DNA from: Chersky-840 sp963794615
Lineage (GTDB): Bacteria > Actinomycetota > Acidimicrobiia > Acidimicrobiales > UBA8190
Direction of reading: 5' to 3'
NCBI GenBank assembly: GCA_963794615.1
Contig: CAWCEP010000009.1
Location: 62,001 to 126,000 of the forward strand
Length of the DNA: 64,000 nucleotides
How positions within the stretch are numbered: the stretch's first letter is position 1; every line of letters starts with the position of its first letter. Position numbers and translations under genes: made by a program. Under the pieces are notes generated by a model. That model was not told the DNA's origin. It ran no database searches and saw only the letters and a program-made list of their open reading frames with translations. Positions 16,048-25,399 of this stretch are shown here, one piece after another.

Positions 16048-17364
16048 GGCCGCCGACAACGCCGTTTCGAGGATGTCGAGGCCTTCGACGAGGAGGTCGT
16101 CGGGGATCACGAGCGGGGGGAGCAGGCGGAGCACGTTGCCGTAGGTGCCGGCAGTGAGCACGAGCAGTCCCTGGGCGTGACACGCCGCGGCCACCCGGGC
16201 CGTGGCCGCCTTGTCGGGGGAGATGCCGTCAGGACCCACGAGCTCGATCGCCACCATGGCCCCGCGCCCGCGGGCGTCACCGATGGCGGGAGTGGTGGCG
16301 GCCATGGCCCGGAGACGCTCGAGCATCACGTCGCCGATCCTCTGGGCGCGCGCCACCAGCCCGTCGCGCTCCATGGTCTCGATGGTCGCCAGGGCGGCGG
16401 CACAGGCGAGGGGGTTCCCGCCGAAGGTCCCCCCCAGGCCCCCGGGGTGGACCGTGTCCATGAGGTCGGCCCGTCCCGTGATGGCCGCGATGGGCAGGCC
16501 TCCGCCCAGGCTCTTGGCGGTGGTGACGATGTCGGGGACGACACCCTCGTGCTCGCACGCGAACCAGGCACCCGTCCGGCCAAAGCCCGACTGGATCTCG
16601 TCGGCCACGAACACGACGCCGTTGGCTCGACACCACTGCGCCAGCCCCGCCAACCAGCCCGCTTCGGGGATCACGAACCCACCTTCGCCGGCGATGGGCT
16701 CCACCACCACGCACGCCACTGACGCCGCGCCGACCGTGGTCTCGAGGACGTCGATGGTCTGGGCCAGGGTGCCCGTGCCCCGGAAGGGGTCGGAGTACGG
16801 GGCCCGGTACACCTCGGGGGCGAAGGGCCCGAATCCCTGTTTGTAGGGCATCGCCTTGCCGGTGAGGCTCAGCCCCAGCAGCGTCCGTCCGTGGAACCCG
16901 TGATCGAAGGCGACGACGGCGCTGCGCCCGGTGGCGTAGCGGGCCACCTTCACGGCGTTCTCCACGGCTTCGGCGCCGGAGTTCACGAGGAACGTGCGCT
17001 TCTGGTGGACGCCGGGTGTCAACTCGTTGAGGCGCTCGCACACCTCGACATAGCCGAGGTAGGGCGTCACCTGGAAGCAGGTATGGGTGAACCGCTCCAC
17101 CTGTTCGCGCACGGCGGCGACGACGGCTGGTGCGCTGTTTCCGACGTTGGTCACCGAGATCCCCGATGCCAGGTCGATCAGCCGGTTGCCGTCGACGTCC
17201 TCGATGATCCCGCCCCCGGCCCGGGCCACGAACACGCCGAGGGTCGTTCCCACCCCGGCCGGGATCGCCGCGTCGCGCCGCTCCATGAGCTGGCGCGAGC
17301 GGGGCCCGGGGATCTCGGTCTGCACCAGCCGTGTCTGAGGGACGTGGTCGGTCGTCGTGTCCAT
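16045..17364 (-). CDS. gabT: 4-aminobutyrate aminotransferase
   Basis: 439 residues, the usual GabT length. Key segments are LASGISVTNVGN, the NSGAEAVENAVKVAR cofactor loop, FDHGFHGRTLLGLSLTGK, VFVADEIQSGFGRTG with the pyridine-ring Asp, and the Schiff-base lysine in TTAKSLGGGLPIAAITG. GFGRTG with the downstream GTFGGNPLACAAALA is diagnostic for GABA transaminases. It converts GABA and 2-oxoglutarate to succinate semialdehyde and glutamate. It is convergent with the aldehyde dehydrogenase, and no succinate-semialdehyde dehydrogenase is seen next to it. Confidence 0.93.
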   Translation of the reverse strand: MDTTTDHVPQTRLVQTEIPGPRSRQLMERRDAAIPAGVGTTLGVFVARAGGGIIEDVDGNRLIDLASGISVTNVGNSAPAVVAAVREQVERFTHTCFQVTPYLGYVEVCERLNELTPGVHQKRTFLVNSGAEAVENAVKVARYATGRSAVVAFDHGFHGRTLLGLSLTGKAMPYKQGFGPFAPEVYRAPYSDPFRGTGTLAQTIDVLETTVGAASVACVVVEPIAGEGGFVIPEAGWLAGLAQWCRANGVVFVADEIQSGFGRTGAWFACEHEGVVPDIVTTAKSLGGGLPIAAITGRADLMDTVHPGGLGGTFGGNPLACAAALATIETMERDGLVARAQRIGDVMLERLRAMAATTPAIGDARGRGAMVAIELVGPDGISPDKAATARVAAACHAQGLLVLTAGTYGNVLRLLPPLVIPDDLLVEGLDILETALSAA

Positions 17365-17397
17365 GCAGGCCCCTCGCGTCGGCGTCGCGAACCAAGC

Positions 17398-18089
17398 TTA
17401 GGAGGCGTGGACCTCGTAGGCGCAGACGTGGGCACCGTCCATGAGATGCGCGACACGCTCCACGCGGGCCCCGGGGAGCGCGTCGCGGATGAAGGCGATC
17501 TCGCTGGAACAGGCCTGACGAAAGCCGGTGGCCACCGACAAGATGGCGCAATTGTGCTCGGTGATGCGCCAGCCGCCGTCGTCGAGCCGCTCGACGTCGG
17601 CCAGGTAGCCGTCTTCATCGAGGATGCGGGTGAGCTCGGCCACCTGCTCGTCGAGGCCCATCGTCTCCAGCCGGGGCGCGCCCCGGCGAGCCGACGCTGG
17701 CGGCGCTGCTCGAAGAGTTCGGTCACCTCGGCGCTGTCGGGGCCACCCAGGTAGCCGAGCAGCTCGGTGGTGAGGTCGCCGTAGCGCTTCGGGAACAGCA
17801 TCTCGGCTGCCGCGGTGAGCTCGTAGGAATGTGACGGCCGCCCTCTGCCTTCTCCGCCATGGCTCCCTTCTCCGGCCCGGCTGCCTTCTCCGGCCCGGCG
17901 ATGTGTCACGAGCTCGTCCTCGCGCAACCGCACCAGTTGTTGGCGCACGGCGGCGACGGTGATCCCCAGCTGTCGGGCGAGGTCGCTGGCGCGCATGGGC
18001 CCGTTGCGCTTGAGCGCCACCAGGATGGCCCGACGCGTGGTGGGCATCGTCGCCAGGGGTGGCTCGACGGTCGGGGCCGGCTCGTTCAC
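17398..18089 (-). CDS. SufR-like (ArsR/DeoR-type) iron-sulfur regulator (one frame switch)
   Basis: GTG at 18089 opens a winged HTH (ILVALKRNGPMRASDLARQLGITVAAVRQQLVRL) and a linker with AGEG repeats. The frame changes at about 17675, where one C appears missing from a run, and sense continues as METMGLDEQVAELTR-like helix to the stop at 17398. The C-terminus has Cys residues in HNCAIL, QACSSE and HVCAYEV, the spacing seen in SufR-type proteins that bind an Fe-S cluster. The start overlaps the QueA-like stop in GTGA, so it is the third gene of that operon. The repeated AGEGS linker is unusual. Confidence 0.78.
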
Positions 18090-19188
18090 GGCAGGATCAG
18101 GTGGACGTCGCCGAATTCGTGCCACAGGTACCCCTCGGCGATCGCCGCCGCGTAGGAGCGCTCGAGCAGGGACCTCCCCGCGATCGCCTCCAACATGGCC
18201 AGGTGCGACGCCTCGGGCTCGTGCCAACCGGTGAGCATCCCGTCGACGGACGTTACCGGTCGATCGGGGGTCACGACGGTGTCGGTCCAGCCGCGGCCGG
18301 CGTGCACCTCGTGGCGGGCGTCGACCACCGTCTCGAGGGCGCGCACGACGGTGGTGCCCACCGCGATGACCCGGCCCCCCTCGCGCCGGGTGTCGTTGAC
18401 GCGATGCGCCGTGGCCCGCGTCACCCGGTACTGCTCGGGGTAGGGCGGTTCGGACGCTTCGAGCGAGGCCACGCCGGTGTGGAGCACGATGGGAGCGACG
18501 CCGACCCCTCGAGCCACGAGGCGGGTGAGGACCTCGGGGGTGAAGGGCCGGCCCGCACTCGGCATCTCGGCGGAGCCGGGCTCTGTGGCGTAGACGTTCT
18601 GGTACGTCGAGATCGGCCAGCTCCCCCGCACGTACCCGTAGCGGATGGGGTGGCCGTGCACGGCCAGATACGTGTGCAGGGGCTCGGGGGTGACCACCGC
18701 CGTCACCCACAGCCGCACCCCCCGCGGGTGGGTGGCGTAGGGCGTCAACAATGCCACCCTTCCACCGCCGTCGAGCCCGATCACCTCGCCGGGCTCGGCT
18801 CCGAACCACGGCTCGTCGCCATGGCGCAGCTCCACCGTCCACAGGTCCGCGGGGAGGCGCGTCGAGAAGTGCACCTCGATGGACCGACCGGCCCGGTCGG
18901 TCCCGGGCACAGCGGCGGCGAGCGTCCCCGACGTGTTGACGACGACGAGGTCACCTTCGTCGAGAAAGCGCGGCAGCTCGGAGAAGTGGGAGTGGACGAG
19001 GCTGCCGTCGCCCCGATGGGCGACGAGCATCCTGACGGCGTCGCGGGTCACGCCCCGCGCCTCGGGCGGCGTGCCCGCCTCGAGCTCCGGGGGGAGCACG
19101 AAGTCGGGCAGCCCTTTGATGGCGCGATCGCCGCCGTCGGTGAATCGGTCGCCGGGGGGCGGGCGTCGGTGGGGGTGAGGGTGGTCAC
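18086..19188 (-). CDS. queA: S-adenosylmethionine:tRNA ribosyltransferase-isomerase-like protein (one frame switch)
   Basis: From 19099 down, 337 residues match QueA. VVVNTSGTLAAAVPG is the domain-closing strand; HPIRYGYVRGSWPISTYQNVYATEPGSAEMPSAGRPFT and HTGVASLE are core QueA signatures, and GTTVVRALE closes the SAM site. Sense extends upstream as KGLPDFVLPPELEAG, and after a switch in a six-base C run (about 19152) reaches GTG 19188, which overlaps the SDR stop. It would transfer ribose from SAM to preQ1-modified tRNA. The protein is divergent in places, so a QueA paralogue with another substrate is possible. Confidence 0.82.
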
Positions 19189-19919
19189 GACCGCTCCGTC
19201 TCGAGCACGAGCTCCCGGGCCGATCGCAGGTCGGCCAACCGGTATCGTCCGCTCGGCGGTCCCGCCTCGACGAGGCCGACCAGGTCGGCGACGACCTCCT
19301 CGGGTAAGGGGCGGTCGGAGATGTCCTCGCCCGGGAAGGCGTCCTGGTGCATCTGGGTCCGCATGTCCCCAGGATCGACGGCCCAGACGAGGACGGTGGG
19401 CTCCTCGACGGCCATGACCGCGCTCATGTGGTCGAGGGCGGCTTTCGACAGCCCGTAGCCTCCCCACCCTTCGTACGCCTCGACCGATGCGTCCGACGTG
19501 ATGTTGATCACGGCGGGGCGCGCCGATCGGCGCAACAGCGCCATCGCATCCTGCACGAGGGCGAGGGGCGCTACGACGTTGACCTCGAACACGCTCGTGA
19601 GGTCGTCGAGGGGATAGCCGACGAGGCTCGGCAGGGGGGTGACGCCCAAGCTGCTGGCGTTGTTGACGACGAGGTCGAGGCCCCCCAGCCGCTGCGCCGC
19701 TTCCACCAGGGCCCGTCGGTGCTCGGCGTCGGTGACGTCGCCGGCCACGGCGACGAGCGACGCGTCCGGGGCTAGGGACGCGAGGATGGCCCGCTCGGTG
19801 TCGGCCAGGGCGTCGCCGTGGCGGGCGTCGATGACGAGGGACCAGCCCCGCTGCGCCAGCTCCCGGGCCAGGGCCCGCCCCAGTCCTTTCGATGCTCCCG
19901 TGACGAGTGCGACGGCCAT
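19185..19919 (-). CDS. Short-chain dehydrogenase/reductase
   Basis: 244 residues of the classical SDR family. TGASKGLG is the cofactor glycine motif (residues 7-14), NNASSLG the NNAG equivalent, ITSDAS holds the catalytic Ser, and YGLSK the Tyr-Lys pair. The C-terminal WAVDPGDMRTQMHQDAFPGEDIS is the PG motif region. It heads a three-gene unit with the QueA-like and SufR-like genes (GTGA overlaps) under the palindrome at 19959. It resembles sepiapterin-reductase-like SDRs; substrate not deducible. Confidence 0.9.
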   Translation of the reverse strand: MAVALVTGASKGLGRALARELAQRGWSLVIDARHGDALADTERAILASLAPDASLVAVAGDVTDAEHRRALVEAAQRLGGLDLVVNNASSLGVTPLPSLVGYPLDDLTSVFEVNVVAPLALVQDAMALLRRSARPAVINITSDASVEAYEGWGGYGLSKAALDHMSAVMAVEEPTVLVWAVDPGDMRTQMHQDAFPGEDISDRPLPEEVVADLVGLVEAGPPSGRYRLADLRSARELVLETERS

Positions 19920-19958
19920 GGGTCGAACCTCCTCGGAGCCGCTCCCCGGCCCACCTAT

Positions 19959-19984
19959 ATAAAGATAGTTTTACCTATCTTTAT
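19959..19984. promoter_or_regulatory. 26-bp AT-rich palindromic operator upstream of SDR/queA/sufR-like operon
   Basis: ATAAAGATAG and CTATCTTTAT are exact 10-bp inverted repeats around TTTTAC, starting 40 bp upstream of the SDR gene. Such an AT-rich block stands out strongly here. Candidates for binding are the SufR-like protein encoded third in the operon or the ArsR protein encoded just upstream, whose own promoter has a similar TATATATCTATATA element. Confidence 0.72.
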
Positions 19985-20092
19985 TTCCCTGGCAAGAGGA
20001 TTCCCAACTCGCAGGCACGAAATGCACCAACAAAAGAGGCCTTCCGGGGAGCCGAGGCGGCGCAGCTCCGGCACCGGGGCTCTGCCAGGGAC

Positions 20093-21118
20093 TCAGTGGT
20101 GGGCCGTCGCCTCGAGGTCCCCGAGCGTGGGCTCGAGCACGGCCCGGAGGTGGTCGAGCAGGTCCCCGACGGTGGCGGGGTCGAGCGCGAGCAGCCGCCG
20201 CGAACCGCTCCGGACCTCGGTGAGAAGTCCGGCGTCGCGCAGCAGCTTGACGTGGTTCGACGCGGTGGGCTGGGCGATGTCGAAGTGGCGGGCCAGCTCG
20301 GTCACCGTGCTCGGGCCCTGCACGAGATGGTCGACGATGCCGAGCCGGGTGGGATCGGCGAGGGTCTTGAGCCGGCGCGCCAGCGACTGGGTCCGGGCCC
20401 GGCTCTCCGCGCCCGAGGGATCAGCCCGCACGCCCACCACGACCAGGCCGGGCAGGTCGAAGAGGAGGCTCTTGTGGGTGAAGTAGGCCGGGACGACGGC
20501 GAGCTCACCGTCGGCACCGAGCCCCCGGACCAGGCGCGTCGGCAGGTCGCCGATCTCGTCGCATTCGATGCGGGTGATCTCGGGCCATTGCGCGCCACGC
20601 GTCAGCTGGTCGCGCTTGTCGGCGCACACCGCCTCGACGGCGCGCCGCCCCCATTGGTGCCACACCGGGCCGATGGCGCTCCAGACCGCTTCGAGAAGGG
20701 CGCCATAGCTGTGGCGCAACCGCGGCGATCGGCGCAGCCGGGCCAGGCGGTCGATGATGACACGCCGGTCCGTGGCGCTCTCCGACGCCAACAGCAGGTG
20801 GGGGAGCGCGTTCGAGCTCAACGTCTCGAGGTGCGAGAACAGGCCGCCGAGGTCGGGGGCGAAGAGCGCGTCGCCCTGGTAGGCGAGGACCAGGAACTCG
20901 AGGAAGCCGAGGCCCGGTGACGCATCGTCATCCCAGAACGCCGCCGCCCGCTCCAGCAGCTCGGGATGGTCGTCGTACAGCGCCTGCAGGGCGGGATTGG
21001 CGAGGCGGAATTCGGGCCTGAGGGCGGCGTGCAGCGCCCAACACAACTCGACGGGGGCCGAGGCGCGCACCGTCACCAGCGGCCCCGGCGCGGTGGTGAC
21101 GTCATCGAGAGAAGGCAT
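20093..21118 (-). CDS. ArsR-family regulator with N-terminal DUF5937-like domain
   Basis: 341 residues. The N-terminal 230 residues are helical (VELCWALHAALRPEFRLANPAL, GLGFLEFLVLAYQGD) and match the domain found before actinobacterial ArsR helix-turn-helix regions. The C-terminal 100 residues are a winged HTH (RRLKTLADPTRLGIVDHLVQGPSTVTELARHFDIAQPTASNHVKLL) without metal-binding cysteines, so metal sensing is unlikely. No ribosome binding site precedes the ATG at 21118, and AT-rich promoter DNA begins almost immediately upstream; a leaderless mRNA is possible. The signal is unknown. Confidence 0.86.
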   Translation of the reverse strand: MPSLDDVTTAPGPLVTVRASAPVELCWALHAALRPEFRLANPALQALYDDHPELLERAAAFWDDDASPGLGFLEFLVLAYQGDALFAPDLGGLFSHLETLSSNALPHLLLASESATDRRVIIDRLARLRRSPRLRHSYGALLEAVWSAIGPVWHQWGRRAVEAVCADKRDQLTRGAQWPEITRIECDEIGDLPTRLVRGLGADGELAVVPAYFTHKSLLFDLPGLVVVGVRADPSGAESRARTQSLARRLKTLADPTRLGIVDHLVQGPSTVTELARHFDIAQPTASNHVKLLRDAGLLTEVRSGSRRLLALDPATVGDLLDHLRAVLEPTLGDLEATAHH

Positions 21119-21120
21119 AG

Positions 21121-21146
21121 TAGTTTGACTATATATCTATATACCC
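21121..21146. promoter_or_regulatory. AT-rich promoter/operator upstream of ArsR gene
   Basis: TATATA-TC-TATATA (21131-21144 region) forms a short inverted repeat directly upstream of the ArsR start on the minus strand. The TATCTATAT core resembles the TATCTTTAT half-site of the 19959 palindrome (7 of 9 bases), hinting at a shared regulator. Confidence 0.45.
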
Positions 21147-21234
21147 GTAGAATGCAAGGACAGGGAGGACGTGCCAGCGAGCGGCCCTCCTCCCAGATTC
21201 CTTTCCTCGAGCAGGAGCCGGCAGGAGACCCGTG

Positions 21235-21499
21235 ATGCACCCGTGGACGATGCAGCGACTGGCCGAAGAGCAGGATCACGAGCTCATGCCGGGCCGCGGC
21301 CCGGTCTCGGGCCGCGGCCGAAGCGCGGACGGCGAGACCCGTCGGCTCGCACCCCGTCACCAACCGAGCCACCCGCTATCTCGGTGAGCTGCTCATCCGG
21401 ACGGGTTGGCGCCTGGTCGGGCCGCAGCCACCGAGCAGCGGCGTCCGGGGCCGCCTCGCCCTGCGCAACTCGGGCGCGGTGTGGGTCGACCCCTGCTGA
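21235..21499 (+). pseudogene. Small hypothetical protein, frameshifted
   Basis: ATG 21235 follows AGGAG eight bases upstream and opens MHPWTMQRLAEEQDHEL. Near 21283 sense passes to the next frame as CRAAARSRAAAEARTARP and runs through YLGELLIRTGWRLVGPQ to a stop at 21497. The rejoined product of about 88 residues resembles short actinobacterial proteins with an MxPWxMQxLAxE start and a TxWRLVG end, seen commonly but of unknown function. It probably has one amphipathic helix and no membrane span. Confidence 0.6.
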
Positions 21500-21591
21500 C
21501 CCGGGGCGACCGGCGCCACCTCGCCGACCAAATAGCATGAGGGTCGGGGGGGAAGCGGCACGGGACGTCCAACAGCTCGGGGAGTCGGTCC

Positions 21592-22524
21592 ATGGTGAAG
21601 GCGGTGATGCTGGCGCTGGCCGCGAGCTTCTGCACCGCGACTTCGTCGGTGTGCCAACGCCTCGGAGCGGCCGCCGCCCCCGGCGGTGAGCGCCTCAGCC
21701 CGAAACTGCTCCTGTACCTGGTGCGCCAGCCCATCTGGGTGGCCGGCATCGGAAGCATGATCCTCGGGTTCGTCTTCCAGGTCGCGGCGCTCCACTACGG
21801 GGACCTCGCCCTGGTGCAACCCATCCTCGCCACCGAGCTGCTCTTCGTCTTCTCCTACATGGCCATCATCGGCACGAACCGGGTGGCGCGCCATGACTGG
21901 TTGGCGGCGGCCGCCATGGCGGCGGGACTCGGTGTCTTTCTCTTCACGGCCAGTCCCTCGGGTGGCCACCTCCACGCCCCGGCCGCCTCGTGGTGGTTCG
22001 CGGGGATCTCCGCCATCGGCCTGGCCGCGGTGGCCACGATCGTGGCCTTCACACCCATGCGTCGCGGCGCACCACCCTCGCCGGCACGCAAGGCGGCGAC
22101 GCTCGGGGTGGCGACGGGGATCTCGTGGGGATTCGTGGCCGCGGTGATCAAGGAGCTCAGCTCGCACACCGGCTCGGGCTTCGACATCTTCCTCACGTGG
22201 TCGCCCTATGCGCTCGTCGCGGTGGGGGCGGCGTCGATGCTCCTGTCGGCGCACGCCTTCCAGGCCGGGCCGCTGGCCGCATCGCAACCGGGATTCACGA
22301 TCGTCGACCCTCTCGTGGCCAGCCTCCTGGGTGTGTTCATCTTCGAGGAACACCTCCAACTGGCACCGCTCGCCATCGTGATCGAAGCGGCTGCGCTGGG
22401 GGCGCTCGTGTCCGGGGTCGTCGCCATCAGCCGGAGCCAGCTCGTCCAGGGCCAGACCCACGAGGACGAAGCGGGCCTGCGCCCGATCGCGGCCGCCCTC
22501 GACGTGCGCGACGCCTCGGGCTGA
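21592..22524 (+). CDS. DMT-superfamily (EamA-type) membrane protein
   Basis: 310 residues with about 9-10 hydrophobic segments in the two-fold EamA layout (LVQPILATELLFVFSYM in the first half, QPGFTIVDPLVASLLGVFIFEE in the second). The FQVAALHYGDLALVQPIL signature is typical of an actinobacterial DMT group of unknown substrate. ATG 21592 is preceded by GGGGAG. It stands alone and is convergent with the MFS gene. Confidence 0.88.
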   Translation: MVKAVMLALAASFCTATSSVCQRLGAAAAPGGERLSPKLLLYLVRQPIWVAGIGSMILGFVFQVAALHYGDLALVQPILATELLFVFSYMAIIGTNRVARHDWLAAAAMAAGLGVFLFTASPSGGHLHAPAASWWFAGISAIGLAAVATIVAFTPMRRGAPPSPARKAATLGVATGISWGFVAAVIKELSSHTGSGFDIFLTWSPYALVAVGAASMLLSAHAFQAGPLAASQPGFTIVDPLVASLLGVFIFEEHLQLAPLAIVIEAAALGALVSGVVAISRSQLVQGQTHEDEAGLRPIAAALDVRDASG

Positions 22525-22540
22525 GCGCGCCGTCGGCCGG

Positions 22541-24198
22541 TCAGTCGGCGGCCGGTTCGGCGAGCGGGTCGGGCTGGGGCGCCATGTGGCCGCTCGTGAT
22601 GGCCTGCGCCTCCCGGGCGGCGACGGGATGACCGGTGAGCAGGAGCACGAAGGGCTCCTTGTCGAGCGCGTACAAGAGGGAGTCGGTCAGCGCGACCACC
22701 GACGCCACGCGGGGGATGCCGTGGACGAGGGCGACCTCGCCGAAGCCGTCACCGCGCCCCAACGTGGCCACGAGCTGGCCGTCACGGTGCACGGTGACCG
22801 TGCCGTCACCGATGACGTAGTAACGATCGCCGGGGTCGCCCGCTCGCACCACGACGGTGCCGGCCGGGGCGGTGACGGGTACGAGCCGGCGAGCCACGCC
22901 TTCGAGCACGGGAGCGGGGAGGGCGGCGAAGATCCGGATCGAGCGCAACAGTTGGATCTCCACCTGGGGGACATCGGCGCTTTCGTCGATGGCGCGCAGC
23001 GGTCGCCACAGCAACGCCACGCCGATCACCGTCAGGACCGCCGGCGCCACCAAGGCGGCCCGGTAGCCGCCGACCGCCACCGAACCCTGGACCACGAGGA
23101 TCCCGACCACGAGGCCCACGTCCATGAGCGACTCGCGTACCGAGAAGATCCCCGCCAGGGAGTCCGACGGCGCGGCCCGCTGTAACAAGGTGAGGCCGGT
23201 CACGTCGAACACGCTGCCCGACAGGCCCACGAGCGCCAGCAGCACGAACGCCACCGCCACCGTGGGACGCGCCGCTACCAGGGCGAGCGCGACGGTGGCG
23301 CTCACGATCCCGCCGATCAGGAATCCGACGAGCCGGGGGCGCCCGACCAGCGTGGCGGTGACGACACCGGCGACGAGCCCACCCGCCGCGATCACGGCGT
23401 TGAGGTAGCCCGCGCCCCCCTGGCCCAGGTGCAGCACGCTCACGGCCAGGATCACGCACAGGAGGTCGAGCGCGCCCACGAGGCCTTGGTAGAAGACCGT
23501 CAGCGAGAGAAGCAGTCGAGTGGACGGCTGGCGCCACGCGGCAGCCAGGTTGGCCCGGAGCTTCGCACCGAGGACCTCGTCGGCCGGGGCGGGTGCACTG
23601 CCGGGTATCCGCACGACGAGGAGCCCGGCCACGAGGGTCATCCCCGCCGTGGCGCCGATCGCCAAGGCGGGCCCGTCGATGGCCAGCAACAGCCCGGCCA
23701 AGGCGGGAACGGCCAGTCGGCTGGCTTGTTCGACCCACCCGGCCATGACGTTGGACGCGGTGAGCTCCTCGGCGCTGCGCACGAGGGAGGGGACGAGGGC
23801 GGCCTGGGCCGGGCGCGTGACGGCGATGCCGAGGTTGACCAACGGCGCCAGCACGAAGACGACCCAGCACGCGGCGCGCCGGTGGCGATCGACACGGCCA
23901 CCCCGGCCATGGTGGCGCCCTGGACGGCATACCCGACCGCCAGGATGCGTCCGGGCCGGCTGCGGTCGACGAAGGCTCCGATGAGGGGGCCGAGCAGCGC
24001 GCACGGCACGAGTTGGGTGATGGCGATCAACGACGACGCCGAGGCGCCGCCGTGCTCGTAGGCGTAGACCAGGAGCGAGATCCACACCGCCCACTCGGCA
24101 CCGGTGAACAAGCCGTAGCTGAGCTCGACGCGCCGCAGGGCCCGGTTTCGCAGGGCCGTCGCGAACACACCCCGGACCGCTCCCGCCAGCTCACCCAC
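22541..24198 (-). CDS. MFS transporter fused to a C-terminal cyclic-nucleotide-binding domain (one frame switch)
   Basis: GTG 24198 lies seven bases after AGGAG and opens FATALRNRALRRVELSYGLFTGAEWAVWISLLVYAYEHGG, the first MFS helices. At about 23880 the frame changes and sense continues as CWVVFVLAPLVNLGIAVTRPAQAALVPSLV to the stop. About 12 helices are followed by a soluble domain (final 120 residues): LLRSIRIFAALPAPVLEGVARRL, AGDPGDRYYVIGDG, GDGFGEVALVHGIPR, a cNMP-binding jelly roll with the phosphate-binding cassette. This points to an efflux-type MFS gated or modulated by a nucleotide; ligand binding is inferred. Confidence 0.83.
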
Positions 24199-24291
24199 GC
24201 CCTGACTCCTACACCCCCACCCCGGGACGGTCAATGGACCGGCCGCGGCCACGCACCAGCGCGGGACCGGGCCGGGATCAGCCGGGGCTGT

Positions 24292-25236
24292 TCAGCCGGG
24301 ACCGTAGCGATCGCGGAGCAGCGCCCCCAGCCGGGCGAGATGGTTGCGCACCGCGTCGGGGGCGATGACCTCGACGTGGTCGGCCCACCCGGCGAGCTCG
24401 GCCGCCACCACCTGCGCCGAGTGGCCCCGGATCTCGATGCTGACCCAACCGTCCTCGACCTCGTCGCCCACGGTGAGGCGCGTGCCCAGCACGCCGTGGA
24501 GGACGCCCACGATGCCGGCGTCGGCGAGGGCGGTCACCTTGCACGGGGTGCGACGCTCGTCGAGGGTCGACAGCACGCTCTTCCACGTCTCGGCCAGGTC
24601 GAAGCCGGCGGGCCGCAGCACCGCTTGGTCGGTGAGCACGACAGCCCGGACGCGGCTGACCCGGAACGTCCGCATCCCCGCCGCGGTGTCTGCGATCAGG
24701 TACCAGGTCTGGCGTTTGGCCACGAGCCCGAGCGGATGGACGACCCGCTCGCCCGGCTCCTTGTCGCGCCCCGCGTAGTCGAGCCGGACCTGCACCCCGT
24801 CGACGACGGCCTGCTGCAACGCGGCGAGATGCCGCGGTGGGCCGACCGGCTGGCGGTCCCAGTCCGACGCATCGATGATGACCGCCCCCCGGGCCGACTC
24901 GGCCCTGGCCCGGAACGTCTCGGGCAGGGCCCGCACCAGTTTCCGTAGCGCCGCTTTGACGTCGGGCGTGGCCGCCTCCGGGCCGGCTACGAGGAAGAGG
25001 GCCCGGGCTTCGGCCGCGGTGAGCCCGCTCAGGTCGGTGCGCGCCCCGCCCACGAGCGACCAGCCGCCTCCCCGCCCCGCCTGCGAGTACACGGGCACAC
25101 CGGCGATGGCGAGCGCCTCGAGGTCCCGTCGGGCCGTTCGCTCCGAGATCTCGAGCTCCTCCGCGACCTGGGCGACGGTGGCCCGGCCCCGCGACTGGAG
25201 GAAGAGGAGGGTGGCGACGAGACGATCGGCCCGCAC
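24292..25236 (-). CDS. WYL-domain transcriptional regulator
   Basis: 314 residues: an N-terminal DeoR-type HTH (RADRLVATLLFLQSRGRATVAQVAEELEISERTARRDLEAL) and a WYL ligand-sensing domain (VRLDYAGRDKEPGERVVHPLGLVAKRQTWYLIADTA) with a C-terminal extension (WCX). GTG 25236 was chosen because the longer frame upstream is antisense to the next gene. It is divergent from the epoxide-hydrolase-like gene, which may be its target. Effectors of WYL proteins are usually nucleic acids or small ligands; none is deducible here. Confidence 0.9.
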   Translation of the reverse strand: MRADRLVATLLFLQSRGRATVAQVAEELEISERTARRDLEALAIAGVPVYSQAGRGGGWSLVGGARTDLSGLTAAEARALFLVAGPEAATPDVKAALRKLVRALPETFRARAESARGAVIIDASDWDRQPVGPPRHLAALQQAVVDGVQVRLDYAGRDKEPGERVVHPLGLVAKRQTWYLIADTAAGMRTFRVSRVRAVVLTDQAVLRPAGFDLAETWKSVLSTLDERRTPCKVTALADAGIVGVLHGVLGTRLTVGDEVEDGWVSIEIRGHSAQVVAAELAGWADHVEVIAPDAVRNHLARLGALLRDRYGPG

Positions 25237-25399
25237 CGGTCCAGCATGGCACCGAACCTGGTCATCTCGTGGCCATGTTTCGGGCTCTCGTTGGCAGCCA
25301 TAGTGGCCGGCCACGGTGGCGGCCGGCTTGGACCAAGATGCCGGCACGGGGCCCGTGGTGCTACGCATGACGGCATCGTCGCCGAGGAGAGGTGATCCC

